Shown: positions 44,546-56,574, numbered from the stretch's first letter. The stretch: DNA of 64,000 bases from Amborella trichopoda (GCF_000471905.2 NW_006499364.1:3626168-3690167); one strand, 5' to 3'. A program made the numbers and translations. The notes: generated by a model from the letters alone, not told the origin.

Positions 44546-45045
44546 GGTCTAAATGCATGACCTTAAACTTCGTGGTCCAAACTACATGACCTTAAACTGC
44601 GTGGTCCGAGCTAGATCCTAAACTGTATAGCCACGGTCCAAGCTATACGATCCTAAACTATAACACCTGTCCTAGTGGCACGACGTTAAACTGCGCAACA
44701 TATGGTCTTGAAGGCAAGACCTTAAACATGCCCTAAATCTCGGCAGATGACCTTAAAACACGCCAAATTCATGGTCATGATGGCATGACCTTAAACATGC
44801 TACCGCAAGAAAAAAAAAAGAAAAAAATAAAAAGAAAGACATGACGAAAACCCGCAAGGACATTATGGGTAAAAATGTCAAAAAAAAAAGAATGACGGAC
44901 ATGGTGTGCACCCCCAAAAGGCCACCATGGGCAAAATATGTCAAAAAGATAAAAGATAGGCATAGTGAAAACCCACAAGGGCACTATGGGAAAAAGTGTC
45001 AAAATAAAGGGATGTGGTGCACTCCCCCTCAAAAGATGAGCGTGC
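44546..45045 (+). other. 3'-UTR remnant of D1
   Basis: Units of the 35-bp minisatellite (44550-44770) are followed by a stretch related to 7490-7740 of element A (ATGGGTAAAAATGTCAAAAA, CATGGTG-ACCCCAAAAGG). The 45-bp and 335-bp arrays are absent. Protease, RT, RNase H and integrase are deleted between gag and this point. Confidence 0.7.
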
Positions 45046-48011
45046 TTATTGGAAGACATTTTCATCATCATGAGTCCCTGGTCAATAAAGCTTAATAAAT
45101 AGTGGAAATTTCAACAGTTTCAAAATAGCCCCAGAACTGGCCAAGACCTTCATAAGGACTCTCAAAAGTCTCATGCCAAGTTTTGTTCTATTTTGACATG
45201 TCTAAGCCAGTGCAGACTGAGAAACAGGTTCGACAGTCATTAGATCCGTCACGATTGAAAACCTTTAGGGGTTAAATTTCAGCTTAAACGGACACTCCAG
45301 GAAGACGTTATAGGCAAAGGAATGAAACAGGAGGAGCCGCATGCTATTCTCGTGCGGCCACCCTACAACTCAACTCCATTAAAGGGGCAGTCACGAATGG
45401 TGATTTTCGACACTTATATATCCCTCGTCTGAGATTAGATAGCACTCAAATTTGATGAAACGTGTTCGTCTCGTCGAGACGAGCGTTTCGATATGTGGCA
45501 CGCCCCACGGCAAAGCTCGAGCGTAAAGGAAAGCTAGAAAGAACTTGCTGATTCATGAAGAAAGTGCATGAAAATCAGCAACATCGTGCTCCGCTCAAGT
45601 GGCCAAATCACAACGCTCGCGAGCCCGATCGACTTGAAATTAGTTCCATCGCATGCGTAAGATCTAGGGCTACCTCTAGTGTGAACTCCGTACATGATGA
45701 ACGGTCGGATTCTACAGACAAAGCCGATGAGGTGACAACAAATTTCATCATCGAAATTTTGGTTTCCGACCAAAACTCCAAAGTCGCAAAATCTTCGTCC
45801 AGGCATAGAATCGAGCTGCGTTTGTTACCCCATGATCATGACGGCATGCTCTATGTAATACAATGAAGAAATCATAGAAAAATATCAAGCAATGAGCACA
45901 ATATCGATCTGAAGTTTCAATATTAATTCAAATTTCAAGATGCATGATCGTGCCCCAAAAACACGATCTATGACTTGAAGTTGGTATGAAATCGATCGCC
46001 ATGCCGAGCCCTACAAGAAAATAATCATCTTTCAATCAAACAGGCATCAGAACAATCCCGGTTCATCCATGAAAGATCACGCAAGTTATAGGGCAGCACA
46101 GGGATTATTTTGAAATTCCACAAATTGTTAAGGGGCAAATCTGTCATTTTGTACCCTATTATCTAATTTCATTTAATTCAGTTAAATCTTAATTTTCAAC
46201 AATTAGGTTTAATTTTGATCATCCACCCATTTTTTGGCACAATTCTATATATACCACGTGCCATCATTGTACATAGAGGCTTGAAAACTTCACCAAAGAG
46301 AATTTTTACTTAATAGAATTCTCTTTCCTTCTCATGTTGGGTCATGTTTGGAGAGAGAGTAAGGAGAGAGAAAATTTTGGATCGGTACCTCTAGGTTTAA
46401 GGTAAATCCTCTCTATCTCCTTTTCTTTCTTCTTCTTCTTCTTCATCTGAGCCTTCGTCAGAGGCCATGCACGACAGTGGCAGTGTCGTCCATGCCTCTT
46501 TCTTTTCTTTTTCCCCTTCCTATGGTTTCACAGATCGCACATGGGGATGGTAGTGCCATGCGCGAGCTCCTTTCCCCCTTCTATCAGTTCATCTCTATCT
46601 CTCAACGAAGCTTGCAGATGGCATTGCTCATCGCCGTCTGCAGATGTATCCTTGACGCCTCAGTGAAGAACATAGACGATTAAACTTATTGCCGCTCTCA
46701 GGGGCTCCCCTTGTTGCGTGCTTATCGCAGACAACGATGCCTATCACCGCCTGCGAGAGGTCGCAACAACACCTAACGTTACTTCATGCGCTCATTGCCT
46801 TTCGCTGTCCGTGAGCTACCTTCGTGTGCTTGGTGCTTATCATCATTCGCGAGCTTCCTTCGTGCTCTCCGTGCCTATCGCCGTTCGTGAGCTTCCTTTG
46901 CGCGCCGGGTGCCTATCGCCGTCCGAGAACTTCCTTTCTGGATTTGGTGCCTATTGCCGTTAGCAAGTCTCTTTTGTGTGCTTGGTACCCATCACTGTCC
47001 GCAAGTTCCTCTTGCATCCCACGCCTACCGCTGTGTGCCATGGCAAGCATTGTCACCACGCGCCTCACAAATAGTTGTCGTTGTGCACTTCACAAGAGGA
47101 TATCGCCACCCGTGCAGGGGTGTGCTGCCTTCTCAAGTTGCCCCAACGACAATGCCTAGTGCCGCCTGTAGTTCACCGCTTGCCCTCTAGCCGTGAGCAG
47201 TAGTGCCTAACGTCGTTAAAGGGCCGTGACACTCCTACTCCACGGTTATGGGTGGTAACACTTAGCACCGTCGGGATCCCATCTCTTCGTCATCTTGTGC
47301 ATTCTCTTCATTCGCTTCTCACTTGACCGAGGGTGGACTCAGTCTAGTGTTATCATAGCGGTCTGGCTGTCGAGCAGTATTGCCGTTGTGCTAGTCTTGA
47401 GTACCATGCTTGTCTTTTTGCCACACCAGATTAGGACAGTCATGTCGACCTGGGTTTCGAGTAGTATTTCCATCGCACTGGTCCAAAGGACCGTGCTCGT
47501 CTTGCTACCACTCCGGGTAAGTCAATACACTAGTCCAGCTATCATGCTAGTCTCTTCCCTTTGTCGAGTACCCTCTTTTTTTCTCCTTTCATCCAAACCT
47601 TCCACATCATCACCCTAACTTCTCACATTCTTAGCCACACGAATGTGCATTGCCCTAAGACAAGGGTGGGTCCTTCGGCCCACTTGTCTTGCAAATTAAG
47701 CATAGTGGTGTTGTGCATAAAACAAGGAGATTGCAGGCTAAGGGAGGCGATTCGGAACCAACTGAAGCAGCGGGGGGCCTTTTCGGCATGATCTAAGAGG
47801 GCGCCTGCGTGAGATAGCTTGAGTAAGTCATGGACCCAGTTGAGGTTGTTCCCCACCTCACCTCAAAAATTCCTCTCACTAGTTGGATACCTACCCTTGT
47901 TCTTGAACAAGGTTTCTGAGAGAGCAATCTCAGGTCCTTGGTCTTCCAAACCTGAAGCACGTGTTACCCGATCACCTAGATTCGAGTAGGAAAAATCGAG
48001 GCACCTAACCA
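45046..48011 (+). mobile_element. LTR shared by D1 (3') and D2 (5')
   Basis: It begins TTATTGGAAG, a variant of the TGTTGGAAGG start, and ends CACCTAACCA, about 3.0 kb. TATATATA lies at 46246-46253, followed by CACGTG at about 46255. The GGTACC...GGTAAA motif is at 46384-46404. A D1 3' UTR lies on the left and a primer site and ORF1 region on the right, so one LTR serves both units, as after unequal recombination between tandem copies. Confidence 0.85.
46800..47040 (+). repeat. ~45-bp tandem repeat in the D1/D2 LTR
   Basis: About five to six units on GTGCCTATCGCCGTCCGTGAG followed by CTTCCTTTGTGTGC. Weaker single units of the same theme are seen in LTR A at 11140-11300. Confidence 0.7.
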
Positions 48012-48013
48012 GC

Positions 48014-48033
48014 TTGGTGACTCCACTGAGGAC
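48014..48033 (+). promoter_or_regulatory. primer-binding site of D2
   Basis: TTGGTGACTCCACTGAGGAC follows the LTR end CCTAACCA by two bases. It is the same site type as at 41458 and 14578. Confidence 0.8.
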
Positions 48034-48265
48034 TTACTACCCCTTCGTCGGTTTGCTCTTATTTGATCGGTATCATCTTTTACTTTTTGCTTTACTTTTT
48101 ATGGCATTTGGTTTATTCAACCCGTTCATCCGAGTCGAGGACTTTCGTATCCCCGCACTCGTGACTGTCTCAAGGAAGCAAACTGCTCAAGTTTCCTTCC
48201 TTACACTCCTTCAGAGTCAGGACTCACAGTCCGGCTCCCAAGTTCTTTCCTAGGTTGGTGCGAGA

Positions 48266-49400
48266 ATGGACTTAAAGGTCCCTGACTCCTCACTTCCTCG
48301 CCCTGGGTCTCTTGCATTGGTAGCACATCAGCTACCGCACACAGCACGCACCCCGCTACTAGCAAGTCCTTGTCGATCATATTGCTGGGATACGCCGGAA
48401 GGCTGCCCTAACCGCTATCGTGAGAGGCAAGCAGGTTTCCGTCTCTTCCAAGGTTCACCATAAGGCAACCCCCCATACTTCTTCACCACTCCGAACCTCT
48501 ATACCTAGAGGCTCGGCACACCGAGGCAGAGACCCTACGGCCTCTACCTTTAGAACACACCGAAAGGCTCGTGGTCCAACCACTCGAGCCACACCTCGAG
48601 GTAACTTTCATGCAGCCTTGAGCTCACGTCCAAGGCTATGCCTTCTCAGGCCGAATCCTGCATGTGTCATACATTTGCATCCCACAGCTCGAGGCAACGC
48701 CAATTCAGCGCCTGCTCGAGCACACAAGTGTCGACCGCTTTGTCCTCCCTCTTAGCACACACATCTTCATCCTGTGAGAGATAGACTCTTGCTCGATCCC
48801 TCACAGACACAAGCTCATGGGTCTCGACCTCCCAAGGTCGAACCAGTTGACAAAACTTGGGTTGACCCCCAAGTCACCCGGACGGTTAACCCTAAAGGTG
48901 CACACGCACTGACTTCGCAAGTTCATCCTCTCTCCCTACTCAGGCGGAGTCATGAACTAGCTCGTTCTTTTGTTGCTCTTCCTTCACCAGGCAAGCACCT
49001 CGAGACCTGGTACTCAAAGGTCTTCCCTAAGAGTACCATCTTGAGCCAACCTCAGGTCAGCCGTGCACATGGGCCCCACAAAGGAATTCGGGGCAACGAC
49101 CAGAAAGAGGCCTTAAGCCTCCAAGGCAGAAACCCAGGTTGCTCTCTGTCATTGAACCCCATTCTTTGCTTCAGCTAATAGACACGGCCCTCGCCTGCTC
49201 AAGAAAAGCGGGGCAGTCCAAATCTCAGGTTCGATTTTGGAGTGAGGTCCATAGCAGCCTCAAGATTAAGCAGAAGAAGGGTTTGCAGATCTTGACCAAA
49301 GAAGCCCCTAAGACAGTTGAGGTTACCACCTTTGTTGACCTCCTACCTCATAATCCCTTCTTCCCTCAGCGAATCCCAGATCCTGAGCAAGTCTAAGAAT
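48266..49400 (+). pseudogene. leader ORF region (ORF1) of D2
   Basis: Frames beginning at 48266, 48420 and 48774 together cover a former leader ORF. The first (MDLKVPDSSLPRPGSLALVA) matches the start of the D1 region at 41706 in position and content (KVPHSLPP in D1). Later parts are Arg/Pro/Thr-rich. The piece at 49139-49396 (SLKIKQKKGLQILTKEAPKT, LLPHNPFFPQRIPD) leads towards gag. No known domain is seen and frameshifts are frequent. Confidence 0.45.
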
Positions 49401-49449
49401 ATTGCTCGATGATCACCGCCAAGAAGCCACGATCTCAAGACCATCGAAA

Positions 49450-52295
49450 ATCGGTCCTCACAAGGTCGGTGTACAAGGCTCGAGTCTAGTCGGGGCATGC
49501 TGAGCCCTTGCAGACCGACTTGCCTTGTATGACTCGCCAACCCCGGCAGTCCACTACTCCACCTGACTCTGATCTTCCAGAAGAAATCATGGTGATCAAC
49601 GTGTTGGATGACGCCCAAGAAGAGCAGATGAACAGGTTGGAGGTAATGATGTAGTCCATCCTCGAAAAGATGGAACACCTAGAAGCCGCCAAGTCCCCTT
49701 CTTCTCATCATGAGATCGATTCCCCAACCAGTGAGGACACAGTTCCCATGAAAACTTCCCCACTGGCCTCTCAAGATAGCTTTGCCTCCCGTGGGGTTTC
49801 CCAAACCAGCATAAATGCCATGGTGGCCCACAGTCTCAAGAACATGGTCCCAGTCATGCAAGAGGTGCCGCTCTACCAGGTGTAGTTTCCCCCAAACAAT
49901 CAAAAAGGGAAACTCCCCCTGCTTAATGTACTACGTCTCCTTACCAGCATACTGCCCACTTCCAAGAAGCCTGTCGAGACACGGCGACTGACGGGGCGAC
50001 TCCTCCTCCGTTAGTTCATCGAGACTCTCGAGGGACCAGCCTTCTAGTGGCATGCTCAGCTGCCTCCAAAATCGATGCACACATGGCAAGAAATGGAGCA
50101 GCTCTTTTACCAACTCTTCTATGAAGTCCAAAGGAACGTGGAAACCAAGGAGCTCCTCACTTTGACTCAGGACCTGGTGAGCCAGTTGACAAGTTCATCG
50201 CCTGATGGAAAGAGTTAACAATCGTTCATGCCACTCCCATGACTGAAAAAGTAGCAGTTCAAACCTGTATACGGAATATGGTGCCCGAGATCGCCTTGCA
50301 TGTCGAGGCCTCCAATCCACCCTCCATGTCAGAGCTCATCTCTAAAGCAGTCCCTATTGAGGGTCTATCCAAGCATCATGGCAAATCTCGTCAGTAACCC
50401 TCTGGCTCGAACTCCCACTCCAAGAATTGGGGCAACCAGTAAAAAGCGGTGATCAGTGCGGCTGTCACCGTGACTGATACTAAGAGATCCGCCCCTCAAA
50501 CTCTAGGCCTCTTCAAGGCACAAACGTCTCAAGCCAGGGGCAAGTAACTGTCCTACAATAAGGTCTCGCCCCCTAAAAACATCAATTGGAGTGTCTTCTG
50601 GATCCAACACTATAATAAGGTGTACCCCTTCGATAAGGAGTGGGCTCGTGCACTGCTTCGACTGCTACTGGAGAAAAACATGATCCAGCTGCCGGAGGTC
50701 AACACCACAGAGCCGGTTGGGCAGGAGACAAATGAGAGGTACTGCACCTATCACAGGAAAGTAGGCCACCCCACTCAGGGCTGCTATAAGCCCAATGACA
50801 CTATCGAAGCCCTTATTAACAAGGGTCAGATAAAGCTCGAAGAGTTAGTGTTCGGGGCAACTGAGGCTTCTCACATAGTGACAATCTAAGAAGATGATGG
50901 GGCACCCACTCTCCTCCGTGCACTATTTTCCATAATGCTCAAAGAGGGACACATCATGCCAAAGTTGACAAGGCAGCCCAAGTTCCTGCCTCCAAAAACT
51001 GAGAACTTCTGGTGTTCGTATCACCTGATTTGAGGCAATGACCTGAGCGAATGCACTGGCTTTTATGAACTCTTGGCAAAGAAGATGCAGCAATGCCAAG
51101 AAGCTCATGGTAACTAAGACGGACACCCTCAAGTCCCTCTTCCACTAGTGCAAGAAGAACTCTCGATGCAAGCTCCGAGAAGCGCTGGGCTAGATCCTTT
51201 GTAAGCCCTCTTCGAGGAGATGCTTCAATAGGGTCTCGTCACTCCCAAGCCCACCAGGAAGCCTAGGCATCTTTCCCAGGACACGAAAAACCTCTGGTGC
51301 TCATAGCACCAAGTATGGGGACATGAGCTGAAGGAATGCTCTGGGTTCGAAGCCATAGTCGCGAAGAAAGTCCAGGAAGGCCATATTGTTTGTGCCGTCC
51401 TTCCAAAGCACTTCCAGGCCATCGTACTCGTTTGAGAGGAAATCCCACTACAGGTCCCTTATGAGCATACACTGGACCCTTCAGAGCCCTCGAATTCTCA
51501 GCCCTGAGATGTCTATCATGGGCGAAGTAGGCTCAAGTCCTTGAAGCGTGAGGCAGTACACCAAGCTAGGGCTACTCACCAGCTCGATAGGGCAGTCCAA
51601 ACACTTCCTCAAGGATCTAGAAGGAGACGAGCACCCAGGTCAGCTCGTCAAAGGAACCACATCCCTCAGCCACCAGTTGAGGAAGAATTCCTCGGGCCCC
51701 TTCCTCCATTACCAACCTTATAGGATTTCATCCCAGGTGCAGCTCGCCTTATCCTATCGTCCAATAAGACGGACGTCCCTGAGTCATCAATAGCTCGGGA
51801 CTCGTCTAACATTGACGACGCTAAAAGAACCCCACAACTGTCAAAGTTGGGGCAAGACCTAAAATACCCTCCTGCACATGTCCAATTTTGACAGCGATGT
51901 AAAACGTTGCCCCGAACATTCTAACTCTTTTTCTTCCCCCTCCTCCTCTATTTCTTCCACAGGTACAGCTCAGCAGTGCCCATACTTCGATGCTCTAAAT
52001 GGGGATATTGGAGGCCCCAGCCTCAGTTGGTCGCAGCAGAAGCGCCTAAGAAGTATGCTAGCCTAGACGACTGGATTCTTGACAGTCGCCAACGCACTGT
52101 CGACCGAAGCCAAAAGCGACGCGTGCTTCGAGGCGAAACTCGTCCGAGGCACAATATAGATGAAGGGGTGAGGAGCCCCAAAGAATGTATGGTCAAAGCA
52201 GTGAAACCAGGCACAGTTCGTGCTAAATCGAACGTGACACGAGTCGAGGAAGACTCGAACGTGACACAGTTCAGGGAGGGTGCCAGCAACCCTCA
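49450..52295 (+). pseudogene. gag: gag of D2 with three knuckle units
   Basis: The frame contains EEIMVINVLDDAQEEQMNRL, VSQTSINAMVAHSLKNMVPV and, with shifts, the core FIETLEGPAF, HTWQEMEQLFYQLFYEVQRN. At 50620-50889 an open piece carries YPFDKEWARALLRLLLEKNM and the first knuckle YCTYHRKVGHPTQGC (Cys at 50743). Knuckle-like units follow at 51013 (WCSYHLI...GNDLSEC, one stop inside) and 51298 (WCS-HQVWGHELKEC, one stop inside). A linker and a basic region (LDDWILDSRQRTVDRSQKRR near 52060-52125) follow. The sequence stops at about 52295, where a reverse T2 element begins, so no protease or pol remains. Confidence 0.8.
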
Positions 52296-52303
52296 ATTTT
52301 TTT

Positions 52304-52304
<1 letters not shown>

Positions 52305-52341
<37 letters not shown>

Positions 52342-52351
52342 TTATTTATTT
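52305..52351. repeat. (TA)n then (TTTA)n microsatellite
   Basis: About 16 TA units followed by three to four TTTA units. It lies exactly at the join between D2 gag and the truncated T2 leader. Confidence 0.9.
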
Positions 52352-52439
52352 GAAATTTGATGATAAATAATTAAACTAAGCATGATGAAAGCAGGGAAAC
52401 AGAAATGCAACCAAAATTAACTAACTAGAATGAAATCAG

Positions 52440-53250
52440 AAGGTCAAGAATAGAGCAGACCTACCCGAAAAAAACTATTGTTTGGTATTTTTTAAATTTG
52501 TTTTTTAAGTGGAACTTTTGTGAGAATTCAGATAAGAGTCTTTGGAAAATACCTAAAAATTTTGAACAATATGAGACTTTTTAGTTTGGGCGAGATAGCA
52601 CGTGTCGCCCTTGTAAGCTGGGAGACACCAAGTGTGTCGCCCAAAAATAATATTTTTATTTTATTCCTTTTATATTTTTTTATGATGTATTTTGATTCAG
52701 TGACACTACTATAAAGTTTTAGAAATAGGAAAAACAATTGTTTTGATGAAATAAATTAAAATAACTAAAAAACAGGGAAGTTTATGTATGACAGATCTGT
52801 ATCAAGTAAAATATTGTTTTGGTATTTTTAAAAATTTTATTTTGCTCTGAACGTTTTTGAGAAGATTCCATAGAGGTCCTAGAAAATATTTAAAATTTTA
52901 AGAAAAGTAAAAAATTTCTTAGTTGTAAGCTGGGCGACATCAGGTGTGTCGCCCAAAAATATATTTGTTCTTTATTTTTTTTATTTTTTTTCCTTGTCTA
53001 TATTGATAAAATAAGCTTACTATAAACTTGTATAAATAGCAAATAAAATATTTGTTGATGAAAATAAATTAAAATAAAGCGACAAGACAGGATTGCAGAT
53101 CTAATAGAAAAATAGTTTTTTTGTATTTTTAGATATTTTATTTTGACCTGAATTTTTTTGTGCAGTCATAGGAAATCCTCTTGGACACTACTGGAAAATT
53201 TCAAAATATTATGAGTTTTTCGAAATTTTGATGCTCGGATCACACTCGAT
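52440..53250 (-). repeat. AT-rich leader of T2 with ~310-330-bp repeats
   Basis: A block with TATTTTACTTGATACAG and ACCAAAACAATA recurs near 53110, 52800 and 52465. Each block is next to a phrase on GGGCGACAC...GTGTCGCCC. The forward copy at 62345-63010 has two such blocks about 340 bp apart. No gene is visible. Confidence 0.7.
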
Positions 53251-53269
53251 GACCCCACGGTGGGCGCCA
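53251..53269 (-). promoter_or_regulatory. primer-binding site of reverse T2
   Basis: On the minus strand TGGCGCCCACCGTGGGGTC follows the LTR end by two to three bases. The forward copy has the same site at 62327. It is complementary to what I recall as the 3' end of plant tRNA-Lys(CUU); not checked against a tRNA set. Confidence 0.75.
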
Positions 53270-53272
53270 AAC

Positions 53273-54598
53273 TATTTATAGTACAAAATCGAAGCGATCT
53301 GTGGATGTAGATCTCTCAGATCTGACACTTTAAACTTATAAAAAATAAATAAAAAATAAATGGTAGAGAAAGAGGGAACAATCGAATTCATATCTGAGAT
53401 CAAATCTGCCTAGAAACGAGCAGATCTGCTCTCAGATTTGTGGGGGAGCCAGCGTGATCCGAAGCATTTCAAAACATGATTTTCAATAAAAAAGATTCAA
53501 AGCCATACCAAAATAAATTCAGTAAAAGAAAAGAGAAAATGAAGGAGAAGAAAATACCGGATCGAGCCAGATGTGCCAGGCCCCTTGGGGCTCACCCGTA
53601 TCAGAACCGGTTCCTCTTGCCCTTCTGGTCCAAATGTTGATCAACAAGTCTCTCTGGTAGTGGTAGGGTGGTTGTGCCCTATAAATGGTTTGGAACTAGG
53701 GTGATTGTGCCCTAAGTCTATGGTTTTACAGACTGGGATTCCTCTCTGGGGTCTCTTTGTGTCTCTCATAGTCTAGGGTTATATCTCTCATATTTATCTC
53801 CCCTAAGGTTTCCCTGCCTAAAGTTTTCTAAAAGTCTCGTAACCCCAAAATTTCTAACTCGCTTCACCCAGGTCTGTCACCATCTTCCTCCCTTTTATGA
53901 CCATCTAAATGGCTTGATATGAGCGAGGGTTTTGTTGGGGCAGAGTTATCCTGTAACCAACAAATCCTTCGGTCAAACCAATCTTTTAATTTTTTAAAAT
54001 TTAGATCTGACGGATGAAGATAGTGTCACATGGCCAAATCACCAAAAATATGACCATAAAAACACAAAAACCGATAAAAAAGTGTCTGGGTGACACGGCT
54101 AGTGTCGCATGGGCTACCACCTAGTGTCGCCCAGTCAAACCTAGACAAAATTGAAAATTTTTTATTGGTATGTGTAAAAATGTGTGTTTTGAAGCTCTCA
54201 GAAAAAATTTGGTTCAAAACGGATTCTTTTACTATTTTTAATGATTTTTTACGTAAAACAGTGCAATTACAGTATGACTTGGGAGACACGCCCAAACCAA
54301 AACTTGTCCAAATTGATGTTTTTCAACTTGGGTGTCTTCCTCAGCCTCTTATGAAGCTCTCGGATAAACTTTGGGTCAAAAAATATTGTTTTACTATTTT
54401 TAATGATTGTTTTCGTAAAATAGCGCGTTTACTGGATTCCGGGTCACAACAGGCATCTGCTAGGTTCTGGGCTGACAGAATGGTTCTGGCTCACAGGGTA
54501 AGTTGTGTGACCTATGGATTTTAGGTTTACTAGGCCAATTTGATCCTAAGGGTCGTAGAAAATCATAAAACTTGCCAAATTTAAAGCGGGTGTCTACA
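53273..54598 (-). mobile_element. T2 LTR, reverse
   Basis: It runs from TGTAGACACC at 54598 to ...TATAAATA at 53273, about 1.33 kb. Shared phrases with the forward LTR include AACAATCATTAAAAATAGTA, CAGAGAGACTTG(T/C)TGATC and GAACCGGTTCTGATA. It contains a duplicated block on CATTAAAAATAGTAAAA with the following GAGAGCTTC. Confidence 0.85.
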
Positions 54599-55129
54599 AA
54601 ACTCATCGAAATTTCACTGAGTTTTTGGTGAGCCCACTGCTGCTTCTCCTTCTTCTCTCATAATAGCCAAAAGATTGTCAAATTCTTCTAACTTCTCTGC
54701 AACCTCCCCTTCAGCCTCTGGATTATCAAAAAGGCATCGGTACTCCAGCAGAGCGCCACTGTAAATTTTGCTAAGGCTCTAGGAAGCCCCGTTCCTTGTT
54801 CAAGAAGCATTGACACTCTCCAAAAATGTTCATAATCACGTCGCAAGGACTCGCGACCTACTGAAGCTCGCCAGAAAGCTTCTAAAGGCATGTCTGCTGC
54901 AAACTTTGGCCGGGAAAATCTCGCTGGAAGTCTCCTGCCAGAAGCTCCGGCTTTCTCTCTCTCTCTAAAAACTCTCTTCAACTGTTTTACCCTTCGATAA
55001 AATAGTAAAATGGGGTTTTCCCCCTTTTATACTCAGCAGTGCCACAAACTGCCCCTCACAAGTTTGAAAAGATGCTGCAGTCCTCATTTTCAGACGGCAA
55101 TAAGACTAGGCCGGGGCGGGTCAAGCCCG

Positions 55130-55480
55130 AGACTCGAAAGGAACTATCGTCGTGCGCTTCACCAAGGAGCTATCACCGCAGGCTTCGTCAAGGAGCTGTC
55201 GCCACGCGCTTCATCAAGGAGCCATCACCGTGTGCTTTATCAAGGAGCTATTGCCGATTGCCTTCGTCAGAGGTTATCGCCATGTGCTTCGTCGTGGAGT
55301 CATCGTCGTGCACTTCATTAAGGGCTATCGCCGTGCACCTTCATCAAGGGCTATCATAGCACGCCTTAGTCAAGGGCTATCGCTGCACGCCTTCATCAAG
55401 GGCTATCGCCATGGGCCTTCGTCAAGGGCCAGCGTAGTGTAACATCACGTGACCTTCATCAAGGGCCTAACGCCGCTAGC
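55130..55480 (+). repeat. ~33-bp tandem repeat (TCAAGGAGCTATCGCCG)
   Basis: About ten units of CTTCATCAAGGGCTATCGCCGTGCG type with period near 33 bp. The 33-bp unit keeps three frames open, which explains the overlapping Arg/Ser/His-rich frames here. Element A has a shorter form at 4260-4450 and 4920-5110. Confidence 0.8.
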
Positions 55481-55639
55481 GCCCTTTAGAACTTAGCGCC
55501 ATGAGCATGCCACAACACTCTCCTCTGGACCTTCATCCTGCATCCCCAGGAGGTTCATTCCCTGCACCCCAGTCTCACTCTTCATGAGTCAAGTCTCCAG
55601 TTATGGCTTTGTTCCCAAGAGAGTCACTTTCCCTTACCA

Positions 55640-56574
55640 CAGCCACGGTCTAGTTGCACAACCCTAAACTGCATGGTCCAAACTTTACGACCTTAAACTG
55701 TAGCGGAGGTCTAGTTGCCCGACCTTAAACTGCATGGTCCAAACTATACGACCTTAAACTGTAGCAGCGGTCTAGTTGCACGACCTTAAACTACATGGTC
55801 TTAGCCGCATGACTTTAAACTAGATAGCCATGGTCCGAGCTACGATATCTTAAAACTGTGATGCACGTCCCTGTAGTAAAACAATAAACAACATGATAAA
55901 TAGTCCACACGCATGACTTTAAACTATGAAATGGACGCACCCCTTCGCCAGGCGTATTCCATCAACATCCCCAGTAGAGTCAGGTATATACAAAAGAAAA
56001 AGGGAGTCATGCTTGCCCCTTGAATCCCCAGTGGGTCTATTTCATACCAACACCCCAATAGGAGTCGCATCCTACTGCGACCCACTACCCCTAAGGAGTT
56101 CAGGACATTCTTATCCTTTCAACCCCTAGTGGGGTTGCATCTGTACTCTGGCCTGTCATTCTCAGCAAAGTTACATCATACCATTACTCATCATCCCCAG
56201 GGAGTCACACTTACCCTCTTAATCCCCCGTGAATCTCGCTTCCGCTTGCCACTCCTTGTAAGGCCACCATCTTCATCTAAATCTCTCTGCTTATGTATAT
56301 CCACAACTATCTTTATCCCCTGGGAGTAAGATTACTATCCACAGACCTATTCCCCATGCAGCTTCACCAACATGGCGACCCACACAATGGCCCATGCTGC
56401 ATGACCTTAAACTGTACAATCATGTTCCGCGCTGCATGACTTTAAACTGCATAGTCATTGTCTAAACTATATGACCTTAAACTGCCTAGTCCTAGCTGCA
56501 TGACTTTAAACTGCATAGCCACGGTCCGAATTATATGACTGTAAACCATAGTCTACGTCCTAGCTGCATGACAT
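55640..56574 (+). repeat. 35-bp minisatellite, two blocks
   Basis: CATGACTTTAAACTGCATAG-type units occupy 55640-55925 and 56390-56574. The 460 bp between them are unrelated and match 6000-6350 of element A (CCCCAGGGAGTCA phrases). Confidence 0.8.

Larger units (their letters stand above)
52296..54598 (-). mobile_element. T2 gypsy element, 5' end, reverse strand
   Basis: On the minus strand this is an LTR (54598 to 53273), a primer-binding site and about 950 bp of AT-rich leader, ending at 52296 against D2 gag. No coding part is left. The LTR and leader match the forward T2 copy at 61181-63010. An LTR start TGTAGACACC and a different primer site from the Tat copies show a separate family. Confidence 0.85.
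54599..56574 (+). other. Tat 3'-UTR fragment
   Basis: This fragment starts at the outer end of the reverse T2 LTR with sequence matching 3725-4150 of element A (GTTTTTGGTGAGCCCACTGC, CCCCCTTTTATACTCAGCAG). Then come a 33-bp repeat and 35-bp minisatellite units. It is in forward orientation and could be the 3' UTR of D2, split from its gag by the T2 insertion. It ends at the reverse LTR E. No gene is visible; the open frames at 55010-55442 are by-products of the repeat. Confidence 0.75.
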
